Source: CALREJ01 sp035547395 (GTDB lineage Bacteria; Patescibacteriota; Gracilibacteria; Peribacterales; Peribacteraceae). From it: a DNA stretch of 64,000 nt. Positions 1-12,507 of this stretch are shown here, in pieces. The stretch's first letter is position 1. Each line of letters opens with the position of its first letter. The translations under genes and the position numbers were made by a program. The stretch is from contig DASZVA010000016.1 of assembly GCA_035547395.1 (NCBI GenBank), forward strand, positions 1 through 64,000, in the 5' to 3' direction. Below the pieces are notes generated by a model. It saw only the letters and a program-made list of their open reading frames with translations. It was not told the origin of the DNA and made no database searches.

Positions 1-2785
1 CCACGCCGCCGATCACGAGATCGCGGGTCGTGGCAACCGGTGCGCCGGCAACCGCGGAATTATCCAGAACGCCGTTCAGGTAAATCTTCCAGGTTGTTCC
101 GTCGTAGCTGCCCACCACGTGCGTCCACTGGTTGGCCACGAGCGGGTGGACGGACTGCACGCCGACGGCCGAGCCGTTCCATGAACGGAAGCTGACCTTG
201 CCATCATTCGTGGACGTCTTGAGTTCCCACTGCGTGTCCGTCCCGTTGTAGCCTTTCGAGATGATCTGGCGATCGGCTGCCAGGCTGGACGGGTTCACCC
301 ATGCGGAGACCGTAAAGTTCGTCGTGTTCGAGAGACTGTTGCCGAGATCCACATACTGCGTTCCGTCGAAGCTCAGGCTGCGCGGATCACCGAAAGACAA
401 TCCCGAAGGAACACTCATACTCGGCATCGGGTTATTGTGCGGAGTACCATCGTTGGAACCCGTGGAGTCGACGGCGGTCAAACCGGCCGTCAATTCGTCC
501 AGTCTCCAGTAGCCGGCCGTGTCCGCATTGGACGGCGTACACTGTGGATCAATCGTATCGTAGGCCACGCAATACGTGGTGCCGTTGGCCGGCGCGAAGG
601 CGATTTCATAATTATTCGTACCGTCACCGGTGTCCGTACCCGCACAGAAGAAAGCGGAAAGGCCTGCTTTTGTCTGGCTGTATGTGCCATCTCCATTCAA
701 GACAGCAACGTCATAACGACCGCCGGTCGAAAGACCGCTGACCAGCACCGTGCCGCTTGCATCGGTCAGGCCCGCAGACGTATACGGCGTTCCATCTCCG
801 TATCCGGTGTAGGGACTGGAATAATCGGTTTTGCCAGCCTGGTAAATGTAGCCGAATTCAGCTCCCGATTCTGTCCAGCAGTTTGCCGGAACTGTCACGT
901 TGCCGCTTCCGTCGGGACCATTGACTGCACGAGTCACGCTCGTGCCGCTGAGACATTCGTATTTGGTGAAGCGGATGTTATGCGCAGGAACAATATTGTG
1001 GACCGTTACCTTTTGATTGACCGGGCTGCTGTTATTCCAGGCATTGTCGCGAGCGACCGCCGTCACGCAGTAATCGCCATCGCTGAGACTCGACACATCC
1101 AGAGACGCACGGTATTTGCCGTCGCCGTCCGGGGTCGTAATGCGCTGGGACGTCAGCTGCGTGCCGTTGCCGGTGCACTGTCCGTCGGATGCGCGGGGAA
1201 GAGTCATATAAAAGTTCACGCTCTCGACGCCGTCATTATCCGTCGCTTCCGCGGCAACATCCGCGGTGCCTGCCACCACGCCTCCGGTTTCGTTCTCAAT
1301 GGTCAGACTCGTGACGGACGGTTTGGTGCCGTCGATCGTAAACGGATCGCTGATCAGATGATCGTAGCGGTTGTTGGCTTTGGTATAAGTCGTGGTGTCG
1401 GCCGTGTAGGTGCCTTCGGGCAAGTTCAGATTCTGCAGATCGCAGAGCACGTAGTTGCCCTGATCGCTGCAATCGGCGCGATTCACCTGAGTTGTCACGC
1501 CGTTGATCGTTGTCTTCATGTAATTGAACTGATCGAACTCATCATCCGCTTTCACGCGTACAACTTTGTCATTGGGACGGAAGTACTGGCCGGCTTGCGG
1601 AATGATGTAGGAAGCGGTCGGAAGATCGAGTGAATAGACCGTGCCCGTGTTCGATGCGTCGTACCACGTATTTGCGATATCCACCTTCGCGGTCACCGTG
1701 TGAGCACCTGCGGGCAGCGGTGTGTAGAGCCGCCACCAGTCGGTCGTTGCCGTTGCCCCTCCGATGTTCGTACCCGCGATCGGTGTGGACGATCCATCGA
1801 CGTAGAAGTTCACGGCCGTCGCCGTGGTCGGCGCAACGATCTGCGCATCCAGGTCGCCGCCGTTGTTCTCGCGGACATACTTGGGACTGTTCACGAATTG
1901 AATGATGCTCGTATCGATCGGCAGGTTGATCGATGCCAACGAGAAATTATCGAAGAGAAAACCTTTGCTGCTTGTACTCGGAGCAGCTGTACCCCCTGCA
2001 CGGAAGATGAGCGTATCGATCGGGAAAAGTTTATTGCCATTACCGGCCTGCTCCGGATCGAAGCGATAGTAGTCCTCCCACGTCGTTCCCGTATGAACGA
2101 GCGAACCGTCGATGTAGATGTTCACGACATCATTGCCCGGTCCGTCGACGAAGTCGATGGAGAATCTGACAATGTGCGGAGTCGCTCTGCTCAGTGTGGG
2201 AAGATCCGTCTCATTGAAATTAGCGACCGTGCCGATCGGACCACTATCGGTGACATCATAGAATCCCACATGAATCCCATCGGGTTCGTCTGTAAAACTC
2301 AAATAGCTCATGCGCGATCCGTTTCCATCATCAGGCGAAACAGACAGTGTAAGACCCGTCTCCACGCCCGGCTGCGTCGCTGCGATATCAAACTGGGCAT
2401 CAAAGTGATTATTCGAAGCAATGGTTGATTCCCCTGCCGTGTCGGCAGTGGGAGCGGCAAAGGTTTGATTGCCAAACCCTCCCGATGTCACTGCATTAGA
2501 TATGCGAAGCGATTTACAGCCGAAGCTGGAATAGCCATAGGTGTTATCCACGACTGCCTGATCAAACGGCCCAGTCGACTTCCAACCACCTTGTCCATTC
2601 ACAGAGCCGTCCGTGAAGGAATCAAAAGAACTTGATGTGCTGCAGGACGGAGTTGATGGTGGCACAACAGCCTCCGCAACCGGAATCACGGGCAAACCCG
2701 ATGACAGTGTCAGATACGAAATAAAAGACGCCAGAACCGCGATGCGGTTACCCTTTCTGGCAAGACTGGAGCGAAGCCTTGTCAT
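1..2785 (-). CDS. Secreted LamG-domain surface protein (3' end missing)
   Basis: The reading frame starts at 2785 and runs off the left edge, so the C-terminus is not seen (about 928 codons present). The N-terminus has basic residues, a hydrophobic stretch (about residues 14-38) and an AEA-like cleavage site, so export is likely. A concanavalin-like region with DGSLVHTG follows, then Ig/cadherin-like repeats with wording typical of bacterial Ig domains (DGDYCVTAVARD). Near the edge is a clear LamG/Laminin_G_3 segment (SFDGTQYVDLGN, WTHVVGSYDG). Such domains bind polysaccharide or host surfaces; the ligand here is unknown. A TTGCAA-N16-TAGAAT promoter lies upstream; no Shine-Dalgarno site is visible. 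Confidence 0.85.
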   Translation of the reverse strand, partial: MTRLRSSLARKGNRIAVLASFISYLTLSSGLPVIPVAEAVVPPSTPSCSTSSSFDSFTDGSVNGQGGWKSTGPFDQAVVDNTYGYSSFGCKSLRISNAVTSGGFGNQTFAAPTADTAGESTIASNNHFDAQFDIAATQPGVETGLTLSVSPDDGNGSRMSYLSFTDEPDGIHVGFYDVTDSGPIGTVANFNETDLPTLSRATPHIVRFSIDFVDGPGNDVVNIYIDGSLVHTGTTWEDYYRFDPEQAGNGNKLFPIDTLIFRAGGTAAPSTSSKGFLFDNFSLASINLPIDTSIIQFVNSPKYVRENNGGDLDAQIVAPTTATAVNFYVDGSSTPIAGTNIGGATATTDWWRLYTPLPAGAHTVTAKVDIANTWYDASNTGTVYSLDLPTASYIIPQAGQYFRPNDKVVRVKADDEFDQFNYMKTTINGVTTQVNRADCSDQGNYVLCDLQNLNLPEGTYTADTTTYTKANNRYDHLISDPFTIDGTKPSVTSLTIENETGGVVAGTADVAAEATDNDGVESVNFYMTLPRASDGQCTGNGTQLTSQRITTPDGDGKYRASLDVSSLSDGDYCVTAVARDNAWNNSSPVNQKVTVHNIVPAHNIRFTKYECLSGTSVTRAVNGPDGSGNVTVPANCWTESGAEFGYIYQAGKTDYSSPYTGYGDGTPYTSAGLTDASGTVLVSGLSTGGRYDVAVLNGDGTYSQTKAGLSAFFCAGTDTGDGTNNYEIAFAPANGTTYCVAYDTIDPQCTPSNADTAGYWRLDELTAGLTAVDSTGSNDGTPHNNPMPSMSVPSGLSFGDPRSLSFDGTQYVDLGNSLSNTTNFTVSAWVNPSSLAADRQIISKGYNGTDTQWELKTSTNDGKVSFRSWNGSAVGVQSVHPLVANQWTHVVGSYDGTTWKIYLNGVLDNSAVAGAPVATTRDLVIGGV

Positions 2786-2843
2786 ACAAGAAGAAGGAGA
2801 AGGGAACTAAATGGGTGACAAAATGACCCTAAAGATAAGGCGA

Positions 2844-2871
2844 ATTCTACGGTTTCTCGGGATAATTGCAA
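2844..2871 (-). promoter_or_regulatory. Promoter of the LamG protein gene with overlapping inverted repeat
   Basis: On the minus strand TTGCAA (2866-2871) is 16 bp from TAGAAT (2844-2849). The -35 box is part of AATTGC/GCAATT (about 2865-2881), which could be an operator; that part is inference. Confidence 0.5.
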
Positions 2872-2934
2872 AGGGCAATTTTCTTGCCATGTGGGTCAAG
2901 TAAGCACGACACGCTATTTTCCCATCTCAAAATT

Positions 2935-2953
2935 TGAATACAATTTGTATACA
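2935..2953. repeat. 19-bp conserved intergenic motif, copy 1
   Basis: TGAATACAATTTGTATACA, with near-palindromic core ATACAA/TTGTAT. A copy with one mismatch lies at 47771-47789. Both lie upstream of a minus-strand gene start. Confidence 0.5.
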
Positions 2954-2982
2954 TATATTCACATGGAACCCTGTTGCAAAAG

Positions 2983-3013
2983 AAAACCGCTACACCAAAG
3001 TGCAGCGGTTTTT
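2983..3013 (-). terminator. Hairpin terminator after the 3033-3386 gene
   Basis: AAAACCGCT (2983-2991) pairs with AGCGGTTTT (3004-3012), with CAC/GTG inside. On the minus strand the stem is followed by a T-rich tract. Confidence 0.75.
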
Positions 3014-3032
3014 GCCCCTTATCCATGCCTCC

Positions 3033-3386
3033 TTAGAGCAGGCGGCCGGCATATAAGTGAACGTAATACATCCCTGTGGAGAGGCTGGTCCCCAGGAAGG
3101 GGAGAATCTGACCTGATGGGCGGCAAGCCGTCCAAAAGGAGAAGAGACACAGCGGCACGTGTATAAATGCCGCTACCGCCAAGGAGAAATCCTTCCCCTC
3201 ATCTCTGAACCATGCCGCTAGGGCGACTGCGATGACAGCGACGCAGACGGTCGTCATCATTTGCAGCGCTTCCGGATCGCGCAGATGCCGATAAGGACTC
3301 TCGGTGAGAGACTGATGTAGTCCCATTCCCCCAAAAAGCCCAACAAAACAGCATGCAAGCAGACCGCAACAAAAGGTCTTCATCAT
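3033..3386 (-). CDS. Small membrane protein of unknown function
   Basis: A 117-residue hydrophobic protein starting MMKTFCCG, with an N-terminal TM segment and two further hydrophobic segments (TTVCVAVIAVALAAW and the LAVAAFIHVPLCLFSF region). I do not recognise the family. The start at 3386 is chosen because AGGAG lies 4 nt upstream; an in-frame ATG at 3407 lacks such a site. A TTTACA-N16-TATAAT promoter precedes it and a hairpin terminator follows, so it is probably a single-gene unit. Confidence 0.6.
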   Translation of the reverse strand: MMKTFCCGLLACCFVGLFGGMGLHQSLTESPYRHLRDPEALQMMTTVCVAVIAVALAAWFRDEGKDFSLAVAAFIHVPLCLFSFWTACRPSGQILPFLGTSLSTGMYYVHLYAGRLL

Positions 3387-3463
3387 AAATCTCCTCATGA
3401 GGTTCACAATTTGCCAACCGTGACAAAGAGCAAGCGACTCTGATTTCCGTGTCGCTATTTACT

Positions 3464-3491
3464 ATTATAAAATATAATTAATATTTGTAAA
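3464..3491 (-). promoter_or_regulatory. Promoter of the 3033-3386 gene
   Basis: TTTACA (3486-3491), 16 bp, TATAAT (3464-3469) read on the minus strand, giving a leader of about 70 nt. Confidence 0.5.
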
Positions 3492-3789
3492 TAGTAAGAA
3501 TAAACTGTGAGTTTGAAATGGCCCTGGGTGCGTATCACACCCAAGGGCCTTTGCGTGATCCTCCTCCCAAAACGCTATCCACGGCCGATTTTCTTTCCGA
3601 AGATAGTGTCCCAGCCTTCTCGGAAATCCCGATTCGACACTCCGGAATGCCCACCTTTCCCGCAACGATTGCCGGATTTGCTCCTTCTTCTGCGTTCATA
3701 GCGAACCGGAATGACGGTGCAAGATGTGGCCGGAAACAACACTGTCATCTTTTCCTTCATAGCTGCACTTTCTTAAAAGGATCACTTTA

Positions 3790-3809
3790 CATTGTCACCC
3801 GTGACAATG
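3790..3809. promoter_or_regulatory. Perfect 9-bp inverted repeat, operator-like
   Basis: CATTGTCAC, two bases, GTGACAATG. The perfect arms and 2-nt spacer resemble a dimer-binding operator, but no promoter is obvious at the site. Confidence 0.4.
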
Positions 3810-3854
3810 CGCCCGCACAGTATGCGAAAATCAAGATTTTTGGCAAGAGCATAC

Positions 3855-3881
3855 AAAAAAGGCGCCCTCGCGGACGCCTTT
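3855..3881 (-). terminator. Terminator of fusA
   Basis: AAAGGCG (3858-3864) pairs with CGCCTTT (3875-3881). On the minus strand the hairpin ends in a run of six T, 40 nt downstream of the fusA stop. Confidence 0.85.
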
Positions 3882-3899
3882 CTGTGAATTGCTTTTGGA

Positions 3900-6020
<2,121 letters not shown>

Positions 6021-6023
6021 GAT

Positions 6024-6053
6024 AACTGGTGGTTAGTGATGAGTGATAAGTGG
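6024..6053. repeat. Iterated AGTGAT-type array abutting the fusA start
   Basis: Short degenerate units (GGTTAGTGATGAGTGATAAG) fill the space just before the fusA start codon. The same vocabulary is found at 20041-20122 between two other genes. Confidence 0.5.
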
Positions 6054-6115
6054 CCGGAAAAAGAAAAGGAGAATCGGCTGAATGCTCATAGCCCATAGCT
6101 CCAAAAGGTGCGGGC

Positions 6116-6144
6116 ACTATACGGAAGTTTGTAATTCGATGCAA
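6116..6144 (-). promoter_or_regulatory. fusA promoter
   Basis: TTGCAT (6139-6144), 17 bp, TATAGT (6116-6121) on the minus strand; predicted leader about 90 nt. Confidence 0.7.
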
Positions 6145-6165
6145 TCCGTTTCGGCCCGAAAACCC

Positions 6166-6519
6166 TTATGGATGGGGCCTTTTGAGGCCCGGACGCTTGC
6201 AGTACACAAGCAGCCGCGTAAAGAGGCTAAACGGCTGGCCGATAGAGAGGATTGTCGGATTGCGCGCATCGGCATCCTGCGACTCGATCCATTCGGCGGT
6301 TCTGTCGCGCAGGAGTGATTGCATCTCCGCCGGCGTCAGGCAACGATGATGCTCATGATCAATCACCGCTTCACTGATCTCATGAAGCAGCTGATGTTTC
6401 CAGCAAAACGCTTTTTCGTCGGATACGGTCATGCCTTTCTCTTGGCAGTAGCGGCTGATCATCAGATCCACTTCCGTATCAATGATCTGTTCCAGGAGAG
6501 TCGAATCGAACAGGGACAT
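6166..6519 (-). CDS. Hypothetical protein, 117 residues
   Basis: The product is acidic to neutral, probably helical and cytosolic, with no signal peptide or TM segment. It has His/Cys residues (SRYCQEKG, FCWKHQLLHE, DHEHHRCL) that might bind metal, but no known pattern. I do not recognise a family. The start at 6519 has no Shine-Dalgarno site. A GGGCCT/AGGCCC hairpin overlaps the C-terminal codons and may end transcription. It lies between fusA and a convergent small gene. Confidence 0.55.
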   Translation of the reverse strand: MSLFDSTLLEQIIDTEVDLMISRYCQEKGMTVSDEKAFCWKHQLLHEISEAVIDHEHHRCLTPAEMQSLLRDRTAEWIESQDADARNPTILSIGQPFSLFTRLLVYCKRPGLKRPHP

Positions 6520-6663
6520 GAGGGTGTATGTGTATGTGAGGAACTAAAAAATTGATGAAAATATTATACTCATTTTCACTTTCATGTCAATGGTCTGATC
6601 TGTGAATTTTGGCTAACTGCAGCGCTTTTCCGGATTCGGCAAAACGCCGCATGCAAGACGATC

Positions 6664-6691
6664 TTGCGATCCATGACAAGACTTCTATACT
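6664..6691 (+). promoter_or_regulatory. Promoter of the 6813-7070 gene
   Basis: TTGCGA (6664-6669), 16 bp, TATACT (6686-6691). It predicts a structured leader of about 115 nt. Confidence 0.6.
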
Positions 6692-6729
6692 CGTCCCCTT
6701 TGTTCCTTGAAATCACCCCGCCGCTCGTC

Positions 6730-6786
6730 CCGTACTCCCTTCCAAGGATTTCGTCACTCGGTCTTTTGGGAGTACGGACCCGAGTG
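6730..6786 (+). promoter_or_regulatory. Leader with two interleaved, competing hairpins
   Basis: CCGTACTCCC (6730-6739) can pair with GGGAGTACGG (6768-6777). CACTCG (6755-6760) can pair with CGAGTG (6781-6786). The stems interleave with almost no linker, so they probably exclude each other. AAGGAG follows at about 6793-6798, before the ATG at 6813. This arrangement is attenuator- or riboswitch-like; no known class is recognised. Confidence 0.5.
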
Positions 6787-6812
6787 GCTCATAAGGAGTT
6801 TTAGGGATCATT

Positions 6813-7070
6813 ATGGCTCAGACACGTCACGATCAGCTCGGAGAAGCATTGAGGACTCTTTTCAGCATTCGAGGCTATCACAAACTGTCGAGAGAAGATG
6901 CGGATCATCTCGATCTGCACCATCTCGTCGGCAACACCGTCGACCAGCTGATGGAACACTTCACGCCTCTCGCACGTGAGCACAAACGAAAAGTTTTAGA
7001 AAACATCGTCACTCTCGTCGACCTGATCCAATCGGCTCCGGTCCCACAACCCGCCCTTGTCGAGGCGTAA
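6813..7070 (+). CDS. Small helical protein with a structured leader
   Basis: An 85-residue soluble protein rich in His, Leu and charged residues (EDADHLDLHHLVGNTVDQL), probably all-helical; family not recognised. A promoter, a long structured leader, AAGGAG upstream and a strong GC-rich terminator make it an independently regulated single-gene unit. This much dedicated regulation for such a small protein suggests abundance or control in response to a signal (inference). Confidence 0.7.
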   Translation: MAQTRHDQLGEALRTLFSIRGYHKLSREDADHLDLHHLVGNTVDQLMEHFTPLAREHKRKVLENIVTLVDLIQSAPVPQPALVEA

Positions 7071-7104
7071 GCCTCACATCTTCCCTCCTTGAGTCACTTC
7101 TCTC

Positions 7105-7140
7105 GGTCGCGCCGTCATCCCCGGCGGCGCGACCACTTTT
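7105..7140 (+). terminator. Terminator of the 6813-7070 gene
   Basis: GGTCGCGCC (7105-7113) pairs with GGCGCGACC (7126-7134), followed by ACTTTTT. Confidence 0.85.
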
Positions 7141-7150
7141 TGCGTATGAC

Positions 7151-7177
7151 AAAAAAGAGAGCCGAAGCCCTCTCTTC
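7151..7177 (-). terminator. Terminator of the rpoC-rpsL-rpsG unit
   Basis: On the minus strand AAGAGAGGGC and GCTCTCTT form a stem closed by a TTCG tetraloop and followed by a T run. Confidence 0.85.
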
Positions 7178-7195
7178 AAATCATTGATGAACTAT

Positions 7196-7258
7196 TTACT
7201 TCGCGAGGTGCGCGAAGGCTTTGTTGGCCTGCGCCATGGATTCGACGGGGCTCACCAT
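7196..7258 (-). pseudogene. Second, recoded copy of the rpsG 3' end
   Basis: A 20-codon frame just downstream of rpsG ends in the same 13 residues as S7 (MAQANKAFAHLAK) and a stop. Ten of the twelve non-Met codons differ from the intact gene, all synonymously. This copy uses GC-rich codons like the rest of rpsG, whereas the current gene end is AT-rich. It therefore looks like the displaced original end, left after a foreign end was inserted about 104 bp upstream. No Shine-Dalgarno site is seen, and translation as a free peptide is doubtful. Confidence 0.75.
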
Positions 7259-7299
7259 GGCCCAGATTGTACAAATACTTGTCGACCAGATGCTTGGAA

Positions 7300-7752
7300 T
7301 TATTTTGCCAAGTGAGCAAAAGCTTTATTTGCTTGGGCCATCTTGATGACGTCCTGCTTCTTCTTGATCGCACCGCCCTGCTCGCTGGATGCATCGAGGA
7401 GTTCGAGCGCGAGTTTCTGTGCCATCGGCATGCCTTTTCTTTCGCGAGCGGCACCCAGAATCCAGCGGGTCGAGAGCGCAACCTGGCGGCGCGGCGTCAC
7501 TTCCACCGGCACCTGATACACTGAACCGGCGACGCGCTTCGGGCGGACCTCGATGAGCGGCGTGGCGTTGAGCACGGCCTTGTTGAAGACCTCGAGCGGA
7601 TCCTCTTTCGTGCGGGTCTTGATGACCTCGAGCGCATCGTTGAAGATGCGGCGCGCTGTCGACTTCTTGCCCCGCTTCATGATGCAGTTGATGAACTTCT
7701 CAATGGAAGGGTTGGAACCTTGGACGATGTAGGGCTTCACCGGCTTCGCCAT
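7300..7752 (-). CDS. rpsG: 30S ribosomal protein S7
   Basis: A 150-residue S7, which binds the 16S rRNA 3' domain at the head of the small subunit. Typical segments are KFINCIMKRGKKSTA, the PLIEVRPKRVAG region and RWILGAARERKG. It follows rpsL by 33 bp in the rpoC-rpsL-rpsG unit. An AATGGAAAATTG-type array fills the gap and no Shine-Dalgarno site is present. The last 13 codons are AT-rich, unlike the rest, and are duplicated downstream with host-like codons, which suggests the 3' end was replaced. Confidence 0.97.
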   Translation of the reverse strand: MAKPVKPYIVQGSNPSIEKFINCIMKRGKKSTARRIFNDALEVIKTRTKEDPLEVFNKAVLNATPLIEVRPKRVAGSVYQVPVEVTPRRQVALSTRWILGAARERKGMPMAQKLALELLDASSEQGGAIKKKQDVIKMAQANKAFAHLAK

Positions 7753-7785
7753 AATGGAAAATTGAAAAAGGAAAATGGAAAATGA
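7753..7785. repeat. Iterated AAAATTG/AAAATGG array between rpsL and rpsG
   Basis: The whole spacer is made of degenerate GGAAAATTGAAAA units. The same units occur at 41576-41611 and 53983-54015. Confidence 0.5.
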
Positions 7786-8217
7786 TTACTTGGCAGCACC
7801 CTCCTTCGGTCTGCGGGCGCCGTAACGGGAGCGGCCCTGCTTGCGGTTGCGCACACCTTCGGTGTCGAGCACGCCGCGAACGATGTGGTAACGCACACCC
7901 GGAAGGTCCTTCACGCGGCCGCCGCGCACGAGCACAACGGAGTGTTCCTGCAGGTTGTGGCCCTCTCCCATGATGTACGCCTTCACTTCGTGACCGTTGG
8001 TAAGCCTCACGCGGGCGATTTTTCGGAGGGCGGAGTTCGGCTTCTTCGGCGTCATCGTCGTCACTTTCAGACAGACTCCACGCTTGAACGGGCTGCCCTT
8101 GGCAAGCGGCACGGGACGCATTTTGAGTGCGTTCCAGGTGTACTGCAGGGCGGGAGCCTTGCTTTTCACGCGCTTATTCTTGCGCGGACGGCGGATCAAT
8201 TGGTTAATGGTGGGCAT
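7786..8217 (-). CDS. rpsL: 30S ribosomal protein S12
   Basis: A 143-residue S12 that shapes the decoding centre. The start at MPTINQL (8217) is chosen because this is the family's universal N-terminus. The core has TPKKPNSALRK and GHNLQEHSVVLVRGG followed by RVKDLPG, with the lysines linked to streptomycin response and fidelity. It has the longer loop (about residues 28-44) found in the Firmicutes-type long form. It is second in the rpoC-rpsL-rpsG unit, without a Shine-Dalgarno site. Confidence 0.97.
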   Translation of the reverse strand: MPTINQLIRRPRKNKRVKSKAPALQYTWNALKMRPVPLAKGSPFKRGVCLKVTTMTPKKPNSALRKIARVRLTNGHEVKAYIMGEGHNLQEHSVVLVRGGRVKDLPGVRYHIVRGVLDTEGVRNRKQGRSRYGARRPKEGAAK

Positions 8218-8322
8218 ATTGACGATAGAGGATGGCTTGCCCCGCAAAGCCCGAAGGGCGACGTGGGGTGGGCATAAGTGGCGGGATGGTACTGACAGAA
8301 AGGAGGAATGTAAAGGTTATTC

Positions 8323-8355
8323 CTGTAGAGACGCCCCGGCGGGACGTCTCTACAG
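8323..8355. repeat. REP-like palindrome after rpoC
   Basis: CTGTAGAGACG (8323-8333) and CGTCTCTACAG (8345-8355) with CCC/GGG inside. TGTAGAGACG palindromes of this sort are widespread repeats in environmental bacteria. It could act as an mRNA stabiliser or weak terminator between rpoC and rpsL. Confidence 0.65.
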
Positions 8356-8362
8356 ACGAAGG

Positions 8363-12241
<3,879 letters not shown>

Positions 12242-12255
12242 GAGAGTGACGGAGA

Positions 12256-12352
12256 AGGTTCCGATGGGACCGAAGTGACCAAAGGGACCGATGTAAAAGG
12301 ATGCATTTCGTGCATTTCCGTCGGTTCCGTCGGTACCCTTGGTTCCGTCGTA
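12256..12352. repeat. Inverted pair of GGNACC arrays in the rpoC leader
   Basis: Left arm 12256-12291 (units such as GGGACCGAAGTGACC) and right arm 12318-12352 (GGTTCCGTCGGTACC) are near reverse complements around a spacer of about 26 nt. The same units flank the four-helix-bundle gene at 18906-19265. Here there is no gene between the arms. Confidence 0.65.
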
Positions 12353-12437
12353 AACCTCCAAAATGAACGCACGAAAGTCCGCTGCCTCCCCTCTTCGTTC
12401 GTCTCAAACGACGGGGAAACACCGGAAATGTAGCCTT

Positions 12438-12465
12438 ATTATAAGGAAGTCGGGCTTCCATGCAA
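12438..12465 (-). promoter_or_regulatory. rpoC promoter
   Basis: TTGCAT (12460-12465), 16 bp, TATAAT (12438-12443) on the minus strand, directly behind the terminator of the upstream gene. Confidence 0.8.
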
Positions 12466-12466
12466 G

Positions 12467-12491
12467 AAAAAAATCCCGGATTTCTCCGGGA
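12467..12491 (-). terminator. Terminator of the 12508-14481 gene
   Basis: On the minus strand TCCCGGA, loop GAAA, TCCGGGA is followed by seven T. Confidence 0.9.
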
Positions 12492-12507
12492 CTTTCTTAT
12501 TATATGC

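Larger units (their letters stand above)
3387..3899. other. Intergenic region of 513 bp, no convincing gene
   Basis: It holds the promoter of the preceding small gene, a hairpin at 3521-3548 (GCCCTGGGTG/CACCCAAGGGC), a perfect 9-bp palindrome at 3790-3809 and the fusA terminator. Open frames on both strands have no protein-like composition and look non-coding. Confidence 0.6.

Noticed and set aside
437..2428. Long plus-strand open frames opposite the LamG protein gene
   Set aside because: Composition is not protein-like, and the minus-strand frame gives a coherent LamG/Ig protein with signal peptide and promoter.
6730..6786. H-type pseudoknot in the leader of the 6813 gene
   Set aside because: The two stems interleave, but only 0-1 nt would have to span a 10-bp helix, which is sterically unlikely; alternative hairpins are preferred.
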